DNA of 64,000 bases from Candidatus Woesearchaeota archaeon (GTDB lineage Archaea > Nanobdellota > Nanobdellia > Woesearchaeales > GW2011-AR9). Made by a program: the position numbers and the translations under genes. Shown here piece by piece: positions 31,734 to 41,693 of the stretch. Every line of letters starts with the position of its first letter. Position 1 is the stretch's first letter. Below the pieces are notes generated by a model. That model was not told the DNA's origin and searched no databases. It saw only the letters and a program-made list of their open reading frames with translations. Where the stretch lies: contig JABIJM010000007.1 in the NCBI GenBank assembly GCA_018655525.1, positions 1 through 64,000 on the forward strand. Direction: 5' to 3'.

Positions 31734-33032
31734 ATGGGTTGGGTAACGACATTAGTACAAAAACTTGGAAAAAAAGAAGAAGGGCTAGAAACACTTCCTT
31801 TCTCAGAAGCTCAAGAATGGTTAGAATCACAAGGAAAAAATCTTTCTATTACACATAATTTATACAAAGAGTTAAGTGATTACGTTCAAAAATTAAAAGA
31901 TGAACGATGGTTTCTAGAATGTAAATTAGACAAATGGGAAGAGAAAGCAAATCTATTATTTGATCCAAAAGAAAAACAGGAAGTCATCCTTTTCTTTGGT
32001 GAAACACGAACGTTCTTAGATTTTTTAACATTCGCAAAAAAAATGAATATTGAAAAAATGCTTGAAATTAATAAAATTCTAGAAAAGAAGGTAGAAAAAC
32101 TTCTTACAAAAATTGAAAAAAGCTCATTTGCACATGAATTCTCCTTCATTTTCATAGAAAAAGGAATAAAACAAGATGAAGAAGTCATTGTAAATCCTTT
32201 GATCCAAGTTTTAATTAGAATTAATGGATTACGAGAAGAATTTGAACAAAAAGTAAAAACTGCTGAAGTTCATAATATTATTGTCCTTCAAGAAAAACTT
32301 GTAAATCTTCAAAACTTGAGAAATAAAATACGTCAAATTCGTGAAAAAGTTCAAGAACGTAGAGAAAAGTTAGATGTTTCACTTGAAAAGAAAAATAATA
32401 AAGAGCAAGAATTAGCACTTCGTAAAAATACCCCTACCTATAGTAATCTTGCTCAAATTAAAGATCAACGTCAAAATTTATTCAAAGAACGTCAAGAATT
32501 AGAAACGGAACTTCTAACCTTTTTTAGAGATTTAAAAAATGCTTTATTAAAATATAAAGATATTCAACCAGAAAATTATATTGTGCCAAGTTACATTAGT
32601 AATCCCTTAAAAACTTTTTTAGAAGATGAAGGCCTTGCAATTCAACATGTACTTCATCACCTGAAAGCATTAATTGAATCTGGAAAAATAGAACTCCTTC
32701 TAAAAGAAGAAATGTTTTTACGAAATTTATTGGGATCAAAAAGTAATGATTATCTTTCTAATGCACATAAAAAATTGACGCATATAAAACAACAAATTGA
32801 AGGAATCACTCATGCTTTTCAAGATCGTGATTTTTTAGTTCGTGTAGAAGAGATAGAATATAGGTTAACTCATTATAACCAACAGGTAGAAATATTACAA
32901 GAAGAAGTTGTATTCCTAGAAGGTTTAGCGCGTGAGAAAGAAGATGATTGTGCGAAAGAACAATACCTTTTCCAAAAAATTGCAAAAGAACAACTTGGCA
33001 AAAATATTCATCTTGTTTTAGAAAACTTCTGA
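31734..33032 (+). CDS. Long coiled-coil protein, 432 aa
   Basis: No signal peptide or membrane span. Nearly all of it is predicted helical with heptad patterns, strongest at ~60-140 and ~175-260 (LVNLQNLRNKIRQIREKVQ) and again at 330-420. The composition is Lys/Glu/Leu. Such proteins are usually structural or scaffold components; no family recognised. The last 25 bp overlap the convergent pgk gene. Confidence 0.65.
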   Translation: MGWVTTLVQKLGKKEEGLETLPFSEAQEWLESQGKNLSITHNLYKELSDYVQKLKDERWFLECKLDKWEEKANLLFDPKEKQEVILFFGETRTFLDFLTFAKKMNIEKMLEINKILEKKVEKLLTKIEKSSFAHEFSFIFIEKGIKQDEEVIVNPLIQVLIRINGLREEFEQKVKTAEVHNIIVLQEKLVNLQNLRNKIRQIREKVQERREKLDVSLEKKNNKEQELALRKNTPTYSNLAQIKDQRQNLFKERQELETELLTFFRDLKNALLKYKDIQPENYIVPSYISNPLKTFLEDEGLAIQHVLHHLKALIESGKIELLLKEEMFLRNLLGSKSNDYLSNAHKKLTHIKQQIEGITHAFQDRDFLVRVEEIEYRLTHYNQQVEILQEEVVFLEGLAREKEDDCAKEQYLFQKIAKEQLGKNIHLVLENF

Positions 33033-34207
33033 TAATTTTTTTCTAATGCTATAATCCCTTGCAGTTTTTTTCCAGATAAAAAAGAAAGAGTTGCACCACC
33101 ACCTGTACTTACGTGATTCATTTTATCTCGTAAATGGAATCGGTTTATTGCATCAGAAGTTTCTCCCCCACCAATAATTGTGGTAGCGGTTAATTGTGCA
33201 ATTGTTTTTCCAACTTCTTTTGTTGCAGTTGCAAATTGGTGCCATTCATAATATCCTAAAGGGCCATTCCATACAATCGTTTTTCCTTTTCTCACATATC
33301 TCTTAAATAATGTGATTGATTCTGGTCCTAAATCTAATGCAATCTGGTTATTTTGGATGTTATTATATTTAACAATCTCTGAAGTAGAACGTGATGAAAG
33401 GGCTTTTGAAACTTTATAATCTATAGGTAAGATTAATTTTTTTCGCCATCTCTTATTTTCCAAGATTTGACGTGCAACATCAATTGTGCCACAATCAATT
33501 TTAGACATGCCTATGGGAATATTCATTGCACGTAAGAATGAAAATGGAAGTGCACCGCCAATTAATACATATTCTGCTTTATCCAAAGCTTGTTTCATAA
33601 GGTCAATCTTCTGTAATTTTGCGCCTCCCATCACCCAAATTAATGGTTTTTCCGCTTTCAATACTTTTGATAAATGGAAAATCTCTTTCTCTAATTGAAA
33701 TCCTGCAATACTAGGTAATATCGTTGTAATTGAATTTATAGATGCGTTTTTTCTATGGCATACGCCAAATGCCTCATTGATATACACCTCACAACCTTCT
33801 GCTAAGCTATGTGCAAATGCAAGATCATTTTCATTTTCTTCACAATAAAAACGTAAATTTTCTAGAAATAATATTTGTTGAGATTTCAAATTTTTGATCT
33901 CTTTTTTTACTTTTTTTCCAATGGTATCATTTGTTTTTGTAATTTTTACCTTTGGCAATAATTTTTTTAACTCTTTTACAAGTGGATTTACTTTTAATTC
34001 ATCCACCACTTTTCCCTCAGGCCTTCCAAGATGGGTTGCCATTACAATTTTACATCCTTTTGAAAGAAGAAAATGAATCGTATCCAAAGAAGCTTTAATT
34101 CTTGTGTTATCTTTAACTTTGCCTTTTTCTAAAGGAACATTATAATCTACACGTAAAAAAATAGTTTTATTCTCTAAAGGAAATGTAGTGATTGTAAATC
34201 TTTTCAT
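33008..34207 (-). CDS. pgk: Phosphoglycerate kinase
   Basis: 399 residues. Signatures FLRVDYNVPLEKGKVKDNTR (substrate loop), THLGRPEGK, LENLRFYCEENEND, VMGGAKLQKIDLM, and the ATP-binding VWNGPLGYYE and GGGETSDAINRF with STGGGATLSFLSG. It interconverts 1,3-bisphosphoglycerate and 3-phosphoglycerate with ADP/ATP. The length matches archaeal enzymes. No other glycolytic gene is in the window. The 3' end overlaps the coiled-coil gene. Confidence 0.97.
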   Translation of the reverse strand: MKRFTITTFPLENKTIFLRVDYNVPLEKGKVKDNTRIKASLDTIHFLLSKGCKIVMATHLGRPEGKVVDELKVNPLVKELKKLLPKVKITKTNDTIGKKVKKEIKNLKSQQILFLENLRFYCEENENDLAFAHSLAEGCEVYINEAFGVCHRKNASINSITTILPSIAGFQLEKEIFHLSKVLKAEKPLIWVMGGAKLQKIDLMKQALDKAEYVLIGGALPFSFLRAMNIPIGMSKIDCGTIDVARQILENKRWRKKLILPIDYKVSKALSSRSTSEIVKYNNIQNNQIALDLGPESITLFKRYVRKGKTIVWNGPLGYYEWHQFATATKEVGKTIAQLTATTIIGGGETSDAINRFHLRDKMNHVSTGGGATLSFLSGKKLQGIIALEKNYQKFSKTR

Positions 34208-34384
34208 AGAGTGGATTATTTTTTTGGTGTATATAAAATTTCGTATTTTGTTGTTGAATGCACTTGTTTTAACCTCTGTGTGACCACAACATATATAAAC
34301 AAGATTATTATTCTAGAACTGAGTTCGCATTTTTGCAGTTATTATTATTATTATTATGTTATGAAAAAGAGGGTGATGTTTAAA

Positions 34385-36688
34385 ATGAATAAAAAAAGAT
34401 ATAGTGAATTATTGTTTTTAGTAATATTAATTGGGGTACTTGCAGTATTTGCATATGCAGAATTTGCGGATCAAAGTATAAGTGTAGTTAGTCCAGCGGC
34501 TGATACAAATTATTCGGGAAGCCTTGTATTAAATGTTACCTTAAACAATACTTATGAAAGTAATGCAACAAATGTGACGTTCTTCTTTTATAATGCTGAT
34601 TCTGGCACCTTAGTTTATAATGTGACCTTTGAAAATTCTACAACTAATCAAACAATTTTTAATTCTACTGTTGCTACAGCTACTTTCCTTACTGATGGAA
34701 CCTATAACTTAACTGTAAATGCAACAAATAGTTCAGATATTAATATTTTTAATGACACAATTGCAACAATTCAAATTGATAATACAGCGCCTTTAGTTAC
34801 AATAAATACAGCAAACAATACTTTTATTGGAACTAGTCCAACTTCTTTAGTTTTTAATGTGACAGTAACTGATTCAGGTTCAGGAGTTTTAACAACAATT
34901 GATTTACAAAATAATTCTGCATCAAATGAAAGTGCATCTCAAGTAGGATCTGCTTCTGAGAGAGAATTTAACAGAACAGTTGTTGTTGCTGAATTAGCAG
35001 AAGGAAGTAACACATTAACTGTAGTTGCTAATGATACAATTACTGCAGCTAATGGTGGAATTAATTCAAATAACTCTGAATCAATTATTGTTTGGTTAGA
35101 TACAACTGCTCCAACAATAGGATTGGTTAGTCCTCCAAATGCAACATGGGTGGGTACTTTAGGTCAATACACTTTTAATTTTTCAGATGGTTCCTCACCT
35201 AATGCATCTTGTGAGTTGTTTATTGATGAGGCTTCATATGGAATAAATTCAACAACGTTGAATGATACAAATACAGTATTAACTCCAAATGCATCTATTG
35301 CAGCGGGGATACACAATTGGTATGTGAACTGTACTGATTTGGGTGCTAATGTTGGAACAAACATAAACATTGACGCATACGATGTTCTCGATGTAAATGT
35401 AACGGCACCAACGAATGCATCTTATACCTCATCAACAGATGCAGGAAATGTTTCGTTTCAGTTTAATTATTTGAGTTCATTAAATATTACAAGTGATTTA
35501 TTGAACAATAATGTTTCATGCGAATTATTTGTAACAAATAGTTCTGGTGATTATTTAGCAATGGGTGTAAATGAAACAGCATTAAATAACACTGTAATGA
35601 CCATTACAAACAATCAGTCTTTATTATCTGATTTAACTCCGAATGGGGCATCTGCAAATTGGACAGCTAATTGTACTTACAATAGTACAACTATTGGTGT
35701 TAATACAGGATTTTATACTTTGTTTGTGGATAATGTTACTCCTACGGTGACAGCAAGTTCTTCTTCAGTTACGACAACAAGTGCAACTTTAACTGCAACA
35801 ACGTCAGAAGCAGCAACTTGTCGTTATGGGACAACTGATAGTTGGGGAAGTATGAGTACATTTACAACCACAAGTGGAACTTCTCACACTACAAGTGCAG
35901 GTAGTTTATCAAGTGGAACTACATATACGCAATATGTAAGATGTCAAGATAGTGCTTTAAATGAAGGATCGGCTTCAACATCTTTTACTACAACATCTTC
36001 CAGCAGTGGTACTGGAGCAGGAGGGGCTAGTAGCGGAATATCTACAGGAGTAACGGGTACATCTGGAAAGAGGGTCTGGACATCTTTGAATAAAGGTGAA
36101 ACAGCAAAAGTTCCAATAAAGAATGGTGCTCTTGGTGTGACAAATGTAGAATTTGATATTAGTGAAACTGTTTATGGTGTGTGGTTTCGTGTTGCTAAGA
36201 TTGATAGCTTTCCTTCATCTGTAAAAGGATTTGAAAAGAATATCTATCGGAAAATTGATGTGTCTAAGAGTACAAACTTGAAAGATGACTTAATTAGCAA
36301 AGGTAATATAGATTTCAAAGTTGAGAAAGCGTGGTTAACTGAAAAAGGTCTTACAAAAGAAAACATAGCTTTATTCCGTTACAACAATGATGTATGGAAT
36401 CAATTAAATACTGTTCTTGGAACAGATGATGGTCAGTATATCCATTTCTCTGCGAAGACACCAGGATTTAGTTATTTCCTAATTGGTGAACGTGTTGAAG
36501 GAAATGTACCAGAAACTGTTGGTCAAGCTGCAGGTACCGAACCAGCAGTTGAGAAACCAGTTCCTGGAGCAACAACAGAACCAGTAACGGAAGCACCAGT
36601 TAGATCTCAACCAGTATGGCCTTGGGCAGTACTTGCTTTGATTGTAATTGTTGCAGGAGTATGGTTCTGGATGTCTAAGAAGAAGTAA
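34385..36688 (+). CDS. Surface protein with PGF-pre-PGF domain, 767 aa
   Basis: A signal segment (ELLFLVILIGVLAVFAYAE), several Thr/Asn-rich Ig-like beta-sandwich modules (~30-540) with many N-x-T/S sequons, a Ser/Gly linker (GTGAGGASSG), then a PGF-pre-PGF domain (~562-705, ending TPGFSYFLIGER) and a C-terminal helix with basic tail (WAVLALIVIVAGVWFW, SKKK). The start is placed at the ATG 7 nt after GAGGGTGAT; the longer upstream frame is Tyr/Ile-rich and unlikely. Probably glycosylated and anchored in the membrane. A VGQAAG motif precedes the anchor. Confidence 0.9.
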   Translation: MNKKRYSELLFLVILIGVLAVFAYAEFADQSISVVSPAADTNYSGSLVLNVTLNNTYESNATNVTFFFYNADSGTLVYNVTFENSTTNQTIFNSTVATATFLTDGTYNLTVNATNSSDINIFNDTIATIQIDNTAPLVTINTANNTFIGTSPTSLVFNVTVTDSGSGVLTTIDLQNNSASNESASQVGSASEREFNRTVVVAELAEGSNTLTVVANDTITAANGGINSNNSESIIVWLDTTAPTIGLVSPPNATWVGTLGQYTFNFSDGSSPNASCELFIDEASYGINSTTLNDTNTVLTPNASIAAGIHNWYVNCTDLGANVGTNINIDAYDVLDVNVTAPTNASYTSSTDAGNVSFQFNYLSSLNITSDLLNNNVSCELFVTNSSGDYLAMGVNETALNNTVMTITNNQSLLSDLTPNGASANWTANCTYNSTTIGVNTGFYTLFVDNVTPTVTASSSSVTTTSATLTATTSEAATCRYGTTDSWGSMSTFTTTSGTSHTTSAGSLSSGTTYTQYVRCQDSALNEGSASTSFTTTSSSSGTGAGGASSGISTGVTGTSGKRVWTSLNKGETAKVPIKNGALGVTNVEFDISETVYGVWFRVAKIDSFPSSVKGFEKNIYRKIDVSKSTNLKDDLISKGNIDFKVEKAWLTEKGLTKENIALFRYNNDVWNQLNTVLGTDDGQYIHFSAKTPGFSYFLIGERVEGNVPETVGQAAGTEPAVEKPVPGATTEPVTEAPVRSQPVWPWAVLALIVIVAGVWFWMSKKK

Positions 36689-36737
36689 TTCTTTTTTTTT
36701 TTATTTTTTAAATTATATTGTTTTTTTTATTGTATAG
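36689..36737 (+). terminator. Poly-T terminator after the surface protein
   Basis: Immediately after the stop are runs of 10, 6 and 8 T residues separated by short A+T segments, the classic archaeal intrinsic/FttA-dependent terminator signature. The convergent Mre11-like gene ends just beyond. Confidence 0.7.
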
Positions 36738-36758
36738 GGAGTATACACTAAAAAATCA

Positions 36759-37958
36759 TCAAATGGATTTTTTAATTTCTTCAATTACTCTCTTATTATA
36801 ATCAGAAACTTTTTCACCTTCTTTTTTTGTAGTGTTTAAAGTAGAAATTAATTGTTTGGTTAATTCAAATTCTTTTTCTTTATCAAATAAATCTTGCTGT
36901 TGTAAATGTTTTTTAATAATTTCTTCTTCAACAAATTCGGGATCTGTATTAGATATCTTCATTTCTTGAAAATTTTCAGATTGTAATTTGTTTGTATTTT
37001 TCATGACAAAATATGCTCCTTGGTTGTAAAGTTGCTCAAAAATGTGTTTGAAATTAATATCTGAAACATTTCCATTTTGAATTTTTCCTTTTAATTTGAT
37101 TGTAATTAATGTATCCTTTAAATCTAAATTGTTGAAATTGTTTAGGATTTCAAATGTAATCATTTCAGGTGATTTGTTAGCACAATTTAAACTTAAACCT
37201 TGATGCTTCATGGGTTCTAATGCCTTCCATGTTACTTCTTGATGATTGTTTTCGTAAGTAATGATGTAATATCCTCCTCTTCCAAATTTTTCTAATTCGT
37301 GAAAATTCACCGGAAACAATGAACCCGTGTAACTTGCAACATAATCTTCTGTTTCAACAAGGTTTGGGTGATGAATATGGCCACCTGCATAATAATGACA
37401 TCCTTTAGGAAATGTGGAAAGGGGTTGTGATTCAACCATCTCTAAATCAATTGGCATCAGCTCTGTTACAGAAGTATGGAACATGAAAATCTTGTAACTC
37501 TCAGTTTCTTCTAAAACAAGATTTTCGTAATAATTTCTGTCAAGCATACCTCGTCTTCCTAAAATGCCTGTGATTTTAGCTCCTGTTTTCTGATCTGTTG
37601 TAAATTTAAGATGAAGTGATTTGTCAATCACTTCTCCTTTATGGACGTTTATTAACAAACCTGCATTCTCTAATACATCAATCATTGTTTTTCCAGAAGG
37701 CGAGAAATCATGTGATCCTGGAATCACATAAAGAGGAATTTGTTTATCATGAAGTTCTTTCAATTTTTTCGTTACAATTTTCAATGTATCTAATGCTGGG
37801 AGTGATGTATTAAATAAATCGCCTGCAAATAGGATAAAATCTACATTTTCTTCTATACATTGATCAATTGCAATAAGGAATGCATTTGTAGAAAGTGTAC
37901 GCATTTTTTCATCTCTCCATGAACCAAGATGTAAATCTGCGAGATGTGCGTATTTCAT
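36759..37958 (-). CDS. Mre11/SbcD-like DNA repair exonuclease
   Basis: 399 residues. Calcineurin-like phosphoesterase motifs: LADLHLGS (D-x-H), LFAGDLFNT (GD), IPGSHDFSP (the GNHD site with Ser-His-Asp), FMFHTS and GGHIHHPNL (GHxH). The C-terminal part (~290-399) is helical and charged, in the position of the Rad50-binding capping region. Mre11 is normally cotranscribed with Rad50, HerA and NurA; none of these adjoin here, so this could be a stand-alone paralogue. Confidence 0.9.
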   Translation of the reverse strand: MKYAHLADLHLGSWRDEKMRTLSTNAFLIAIDQCIEENVDFILFAGDLFNTSLPALDTLKIVTKKLKELHDKQIPLYVIPGSHDFSPSGKTMIDVLENAGLLINVHKGEVIDKSLHLKFTTDQKTGAKITGILGRRGMLDRNYYENLVLEETESYKIFMFHTSVTELMPIDLEMVESQPLSTFPKGCHYYAGGHIHHPNLVETEDYVASYTGSLFPVNFHELEKFGRGGYYIITYENNHQEVTWKALEPMKHQGLSLNCANKSPEMITFEILNNFNNLDLKDTLITIKLKGKIQNGNVSDINFKHIFEQLYNQGAYFVMKNTNKLQSENFQEMKISNTDPEFVEEEIIKKHLQQQDLFDKEKEFELTKQLISTLNTTKKEGEKVSDYNKRVIEEIKKSI

Positions 37959-38070
37959 ATCAAGATTTGGAATTTCATGCTTTATATTTATTATTGTAAT
38001 TAAAAAGAGGTGGGTCTATTGTTCTTCCTATGGCATATCAAAACTTCATTTTGGACTTTTCTACGTAAAG

Positions 38071-38083
38071 TTTTTAAATAACC
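38071..38083 (+). promoter_or_regulatory. TATA promoter of tRNA-Ile
   Basis: TTTTTAAATAACC centred ~28 bp before the first tRNA base, the typical archaeal TATA/BRE spacing. Confidence 0.65.
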
Positions 38084-38103
38084 TCTAGTTCAGCTAAGAT
38101 ACT

Positions 38104-38193
38104 GGTCCCGTGGCTTAGCTTGGTATAGCGCACGACTGATATACCTATTAAGCAGTTATCGTGAGGTCCGGAGTTCAAATCTCCGCGGGACCA
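38104..38193 (+). tRNA. tRNA-Ile (anticodon GAT) with a 16-nt intron
   Basis: Acceptor GGTCCCG/CGGGACC with A73, D arm GCTTAGCTTGGTATAGC, anticodon stem CACGA/TCGTG, T arm CGGAG-TTCAAAT-CTCCG. The loop reads C-T-GAT-A and is interrupted by 38142-38157; excision gives a 7-nt loop and a 74-nt tRNA. The intron is at the 37/38 site. CCA is not encoded beyond the first bases. Confidence 0.93.
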
Positions 38194-38214
38194 CTTTTCT
38201 TTATTAAAATGACC

Positions 38215-38276
38215 ACTCAAGAATATACTCTAATCTCTATAAATCTTTAAATACCCGTTAGTACTCAAGAATACTC
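38215..38276 (+). promoter_or_regulatory. Promoter of the 38304 lipoprotein flanked by direct repeats
   Basis: ACTCAAGAATATACTC (38215-38230) and ACTCAAGAATACTC (38263-38276) flank a TATA-like TATAAATCTTTAAATA (38239-38254). The paired sites on both sides of the TATA box look like regulator-binding sites. GGGGGTG before the ATG is the probable ribosome binding site. Confidence 0.45.
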
Positions 38277-38303
38277 AATAGTATCACTTGGGGGTGTATT
38301 TAT

Positions 38304-39290
38304 ATGAAAAAAAGTTTATTAATTACGGTTGCATTATTACTTATGGTATTTCTAGTAGGTTGTCTAGATTACAAAGCTTATGAAGCTCCAGCGGGAGATG
38401 ACGCAGAGCTTCTCTCAGAAATTGAACAGCTAGAAAAAGAATTAGCTGCAGAACCAGAAACAGTTGAAGAAGATGTTGTTCTTCCAGAATTAACAGAAGA
38501 AACACCTGAAACAATTTCAGAAGTACCAAGCGAATTAAAAATTGTTACAATTAAAGAAAATGAACTTCTTAAGTTAAATGTTAAAGCAAATGATCCAGAT
38601 AATGATCAAGTTACCTTAACTTTCAGCAAACCACTTGATGTTAATGGACAATGGAAAACAACTTATGGAGATGCTGGAGAATATCAAGTTACAATAACAG
38701 CAACAGATGGAAAATTAAACACAGAACAAAAGGTTAAAATTGTTGTTGAACGTGTAAATGTTCCTCCGGTGATTGGAGATGTTGTTAACATCGCAGTAAA
38801 AGAAGGAGAAGTTGTAAACTTTGAACCTGTTGTTACTGATCCAAACGGAGACCCGGTAAATGTAGATGTTTCTGAACCATTAACCTCAGGAACGTTCGCA
38901 ACAGACCATACAAGTGCAGGTGAATATAGTATTATTGTTTCCGCAAGCGATGGTGAATTAAACGCAGAAAAAACGTTTATCTTAGCAGTAACTGATGTTA
39001 ATGAAAAACCAGTAATTGTTGGTGTTGAAAATCTAAATGTCAAAGAAGGAGATAAAGTAGAAATTAAACCTACGGTTACAGATTTAGATAACGATAACCT
39101 TGTGATTACAATTAGTGATCCAGTAGGTGACGATGGTGTTTGGTTAACCGAATTTACTGACCATGGTGAATATCAAATTACTGTAACAGTAGACGATGGC
39201 AAAGATGTCGTAACTAAAAAAATAACTTTAGTTATTGAAGATGTGAACATGCCACCACAGATTATTGAAATTGGATTAGCGTCCAATTAA
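38304..39290 (+). CDS. Lipoprotein with cadherin/Ig-like repeats, 328 aa
   Basis: Signal peptide with lipobox (MVFLVGC; Cys20 lipidated), an acidic Glu-rich spacer (~22-75), then three ~85-residue repeats. Each runs: an intro strand (VKEGEVVNFEP), a D-x-D/N-x-D calcium-like turn (DPDNDQVTLTFSKPL), GxWxTxxGDAGEYQVT, and TDGK. A closely related repeat fills the next gene. Probably a surface adhesion or scaffold protein. The C-terminus ends soon after the last repeat. Confidence 0.8.
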   Translation: MKKSLLITVALLLMVFLVGCLDYKAYEAPAGDDAELLSEIEQLEKELAAEPETVEEDVVLPELTEETPETISEVPSELKIVTIKENELLKLNVKANDPDNDQVTLTFSKPLDVNGQWKTTYGDAGEYQVTITATDGKLNTEQKVKIVVERVNVPPVIGDVVNIAVKEGEVVNFEPVVTDPNGDPVNVDVSEPLTSGTFATDHTSAGEYSIIVSASDGELNAEKTFILAVTDVNEKPVIVGVENLNVKEGDKVEIKPTVTDLDNDNLVITISDPVGDDGVWLTEFTDHGEYQITVTVDDGKDVVTKKITLVIEDVNMPPQIIEIGLASN

Positions 39291-39335
39291 TTTTATTTTT
39301 TTATATTTATAATTTATATGTTGAGGGGAAGAATC

Positions 39336-41648
39336 ATGCGACGTCAAACATTTATTGTACTATTTGTATTGCTTCTTTTAGTAACTAGTGTATTTGCTGC
39401 AACACGTGTATTTCGTGTTCAAGAAACAGATTTTGTAAAAGTAAACGTTAATGCCGTAGATCCCGATCAAGATAGAGTAACATATGCTTTCTCCAGTCCT
39501 TTAGATGAAAAAGGAGAATGGCAAACAGATTTTGGAGATGCAGGAGAATATTTCATTAATATTACTGCTTCTGATGGAAATAGTACTTCAGTTGAGCAAG
39601 TAAAAATTCTTGTTGCAAAAAAAAATCGTGCTCCTTACATTAAAGAAAAAAAAATTACAATCAAAGAAAATGAAGTTGTTGATTTAAAGAAAGTTGTTGA
39701 AGATCATGAGAATGACCCTTTACGATTCTTATTCTCTGGCCCATTTGATAAAGAAGGAATTTGGAAACCAAGTTATTCCGATGCTGGTACTTATGTTTTT
39801 ACATTTACTGTAGATGATGGCGAATATAAAGTTCCAGCAAGAGTAGAAATCATTGTCACACAACAAAATCAACCGCCTGAAATCATCTCAGTTTTTTCTG
39901 ATACAAACATCATAACTGCAAAAGAAGGAGAAAATCTGAAATTCTTTGTAACGTCACAAGACGGCGATGGTGATGATATTAAGACAATTTGGAAATTTGA
40001 TGGAAGATTAATTAGTCAAGAATCAAAAGATTCTTACGCCTTAGATTTTGATAGCGCAGGAAAACATGAATTGGAATTAACCTTAGATGACGGCGATGAT
40101 TCAATTGATCGGAAATGGGAGCTCATGGTTGATAATACCAACAGAAAACCAGAATTTGGAGTTGGAGAATACACTGTAAAAGAAGGTGAAAAAGTATTTT
40201 TAAAATTACCTTCAAAAGATCAAGATGGAGATACTTTGTCTTATACTTTTGGAACTCCCTTTGATGAGAATGGAATGTGGGCAACAAATTATGATGATGC
40301 AGGAAATCTTAAAGTCACAATCATTGCAAAAGATCAAGAATTCACAGTAAAAAAAGAAGCAATCATAACAGTTCTTGATGTAGATAGGAAACCAGAACTA
40401 TTGTTGCCAGAAAGTTTAACTGTACGGGAAGGTGAACAATTAAATTGGAATATTAATACTACGGACCTAGATGGAGATGCTGTAACTTTGACCATTGAAG
40501 GTGCGCCAGAAGGTGCAACATTATATTCAAACAACAAAATCTTTGTCTATGAACCAGGATTTGATATTCTTGTTCGGAAAGGGGGATTTTTTAGTAATAT
40601 TTTAAATTCATTACGATTAGAAAAATATTTTATTAAAAATCAAAAACATAAATTAACTGTGAAGGCATGTGGAAAAGATCTTTGTAGTAGTGGCACAACA
40701 AACCTTTACATCAAAAATGTAAATCGTGCTCCTTCGTTTGATCAATTACCTAAATCTGTTACAGTTACAGAAACAGAATTATTAACCTTATTACCAACTG
40801 CTATTGATCCAGATGGAGATGTTGTACATTTCTCATTTTCAGAACCTCTTGATTTAAGAACTGGAAAATGGATCCCAATGTATGGGGAGCATGGTGTGTA
40901 TGAAGTGTACATTGCAGCAGAAGATGGCGAATTAACAACAACAACGCCTGTAGAGATACGTGTTCTTAAAAAGAATAGAGAACCTTCATTGAATGTACGA
41001 GATGAAGTTCTTGTGAATGAAGGTAAACCATTTTCCTTTTTAGTTGGAGGAAGTGATGAAGATCACGATAACTTAACCTTAGTATTGAAAAATTTACCCA
41101 AAGGAGCATCATTTAATGATGGACGTTTTGAATGGACTGCACCTGCAACATTTGTTGTAAATAAAACAGATTCTTGGTGGAATAATCTTGTAAGCAGAGG
41201 GTCCTATAGTAATAAAAAATTAAATTCAGAAAAAAACATCATGTGGTTAGAATTTGCAGCATATGATGGGATTGCAGAAACAATTCATCCTGTGAAACTA
41301 ACTGTAAAAAACGTGAATCAAAAACCAACAATTGTAGATTACAGTCCAAATCAAACACTTCAAGTAAATGTGGGTGAACCAGTTGTCTTTACGATTCTTG
41401 GTGAAGATCAAGATGGCGATGAATTGCATTACAGTTGGGATTTCGGATTACGACAAGGACAAATTAAAGGTTCAAACGCAGTAGAGCGAACATTTGTTGC
41501 TTCTGGGAACAAGAAAGTTTCTGTAGAAGTAAGTGATGGACGAGATTCTGTAGGATTTGAATGGTCAATTGATGTTGTAGAAACCTCTCAAGTTGTACTT
41601 CCTTCATCTGATCCTGGATTGTTTAAGGTTTATGTGATTGAGGGATGA
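39336..41648 (+). CDS. Exported multi-repeat cadherin/Ig-like surface protein, 770 aa
   Basis: Signal peptide (FIVLFVLLLLVTSVFA) followed by at least eight Ig/cadherin-like repeats with the same core as the preceding lipoprotein: DPDQDRVTYAFSSPLDEKG, WQTDFGDAGEYFINI, ASDG, then NRAPY. Inserts at ~410-450 and ~620-650 break the regular spacing. GAGGGG at 39323-39328 supports the ATG at 39336; six codons earlier is another ATG. No C-terminal anchor is visible, so it may associate with the lipoprotein encoded 45 bp upstream. Confidence 0.8.
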   Translation: MRRQTFIVLFVLLLLVTSVFAATRVFRVQETDFVKVNVNAVDPDQDRVTYAFSSPLDEKGEWQTDFGDAGEYFINITASDGNSTSVEQVKILVAKKNRAPYIKEKKITIKENEVVDLKKVVEDHENDPLRFLFSGPFDKEGIWKPSYSDAGTYVFTFTVDDGEYKVPARVEIIVTQQNQPPEIISVFSDTNIITAKEGENLKFFVTSQDGDGDDIKTIWKFDGRLISQESKDSYALDFDSAGKHELELTLDDGDDSIDRKWELMVDNTNRKPEFGVGEYTVKEGEKVFLKLPSKDQDGDTLSYTFGTPFDENGMWATNYDDAGNLKVTIIAKDQEFTVKKEAIITVLDVDRKPELLLPESLTVREGEQLNWNINTTDLDGDAVTLTIEGAPEGATLYSNNKIFVYEPGFDILVRKGGFFSNILNSLRLEKYFIKNQKHKLTVKACGKDLCSSGTTNLYIKNVNRAPSFDQLPKSVTVTETELLTLLPTAIDPDGDVVHFSFSEPLDLRTGKWIPMYGEHGVYEVYIAAEDGELTTTTPVEIRVLKKNREPSLNVRDEVLVNEGKPFSFLVGGSDEDHDNLTLVLKNLPKGASFNDGRFEWTAPATFVVNKTDSWWNNLVSRGSYSNKKLNSEKNIMWLEFAAYDGIAETIHPVKLTVKNVNQKPTIVDYSPNQTLQVNVGEPVVFTILGEDQDGDELHYSWDFGLRQGQIKGSNAVERTFVASGNKKVSVEVSDGRDSVGFEWSIDVVETSQVVLPSSDPGLFKVYVIEG

Positions 41649-41693
41649 ATTTCCTCCACAACCTTAATAAAACCTCAATCTCCCTGACGTATT

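Noticed and set aside
41649-41693. Frameshift joining the Hel308 fragment to an upstream N-terminal half
   Set aside because: The upstream DNA encodes the repeat protein's C-terminus, and none of the three forward frames contains Walker A or DExH motifs.
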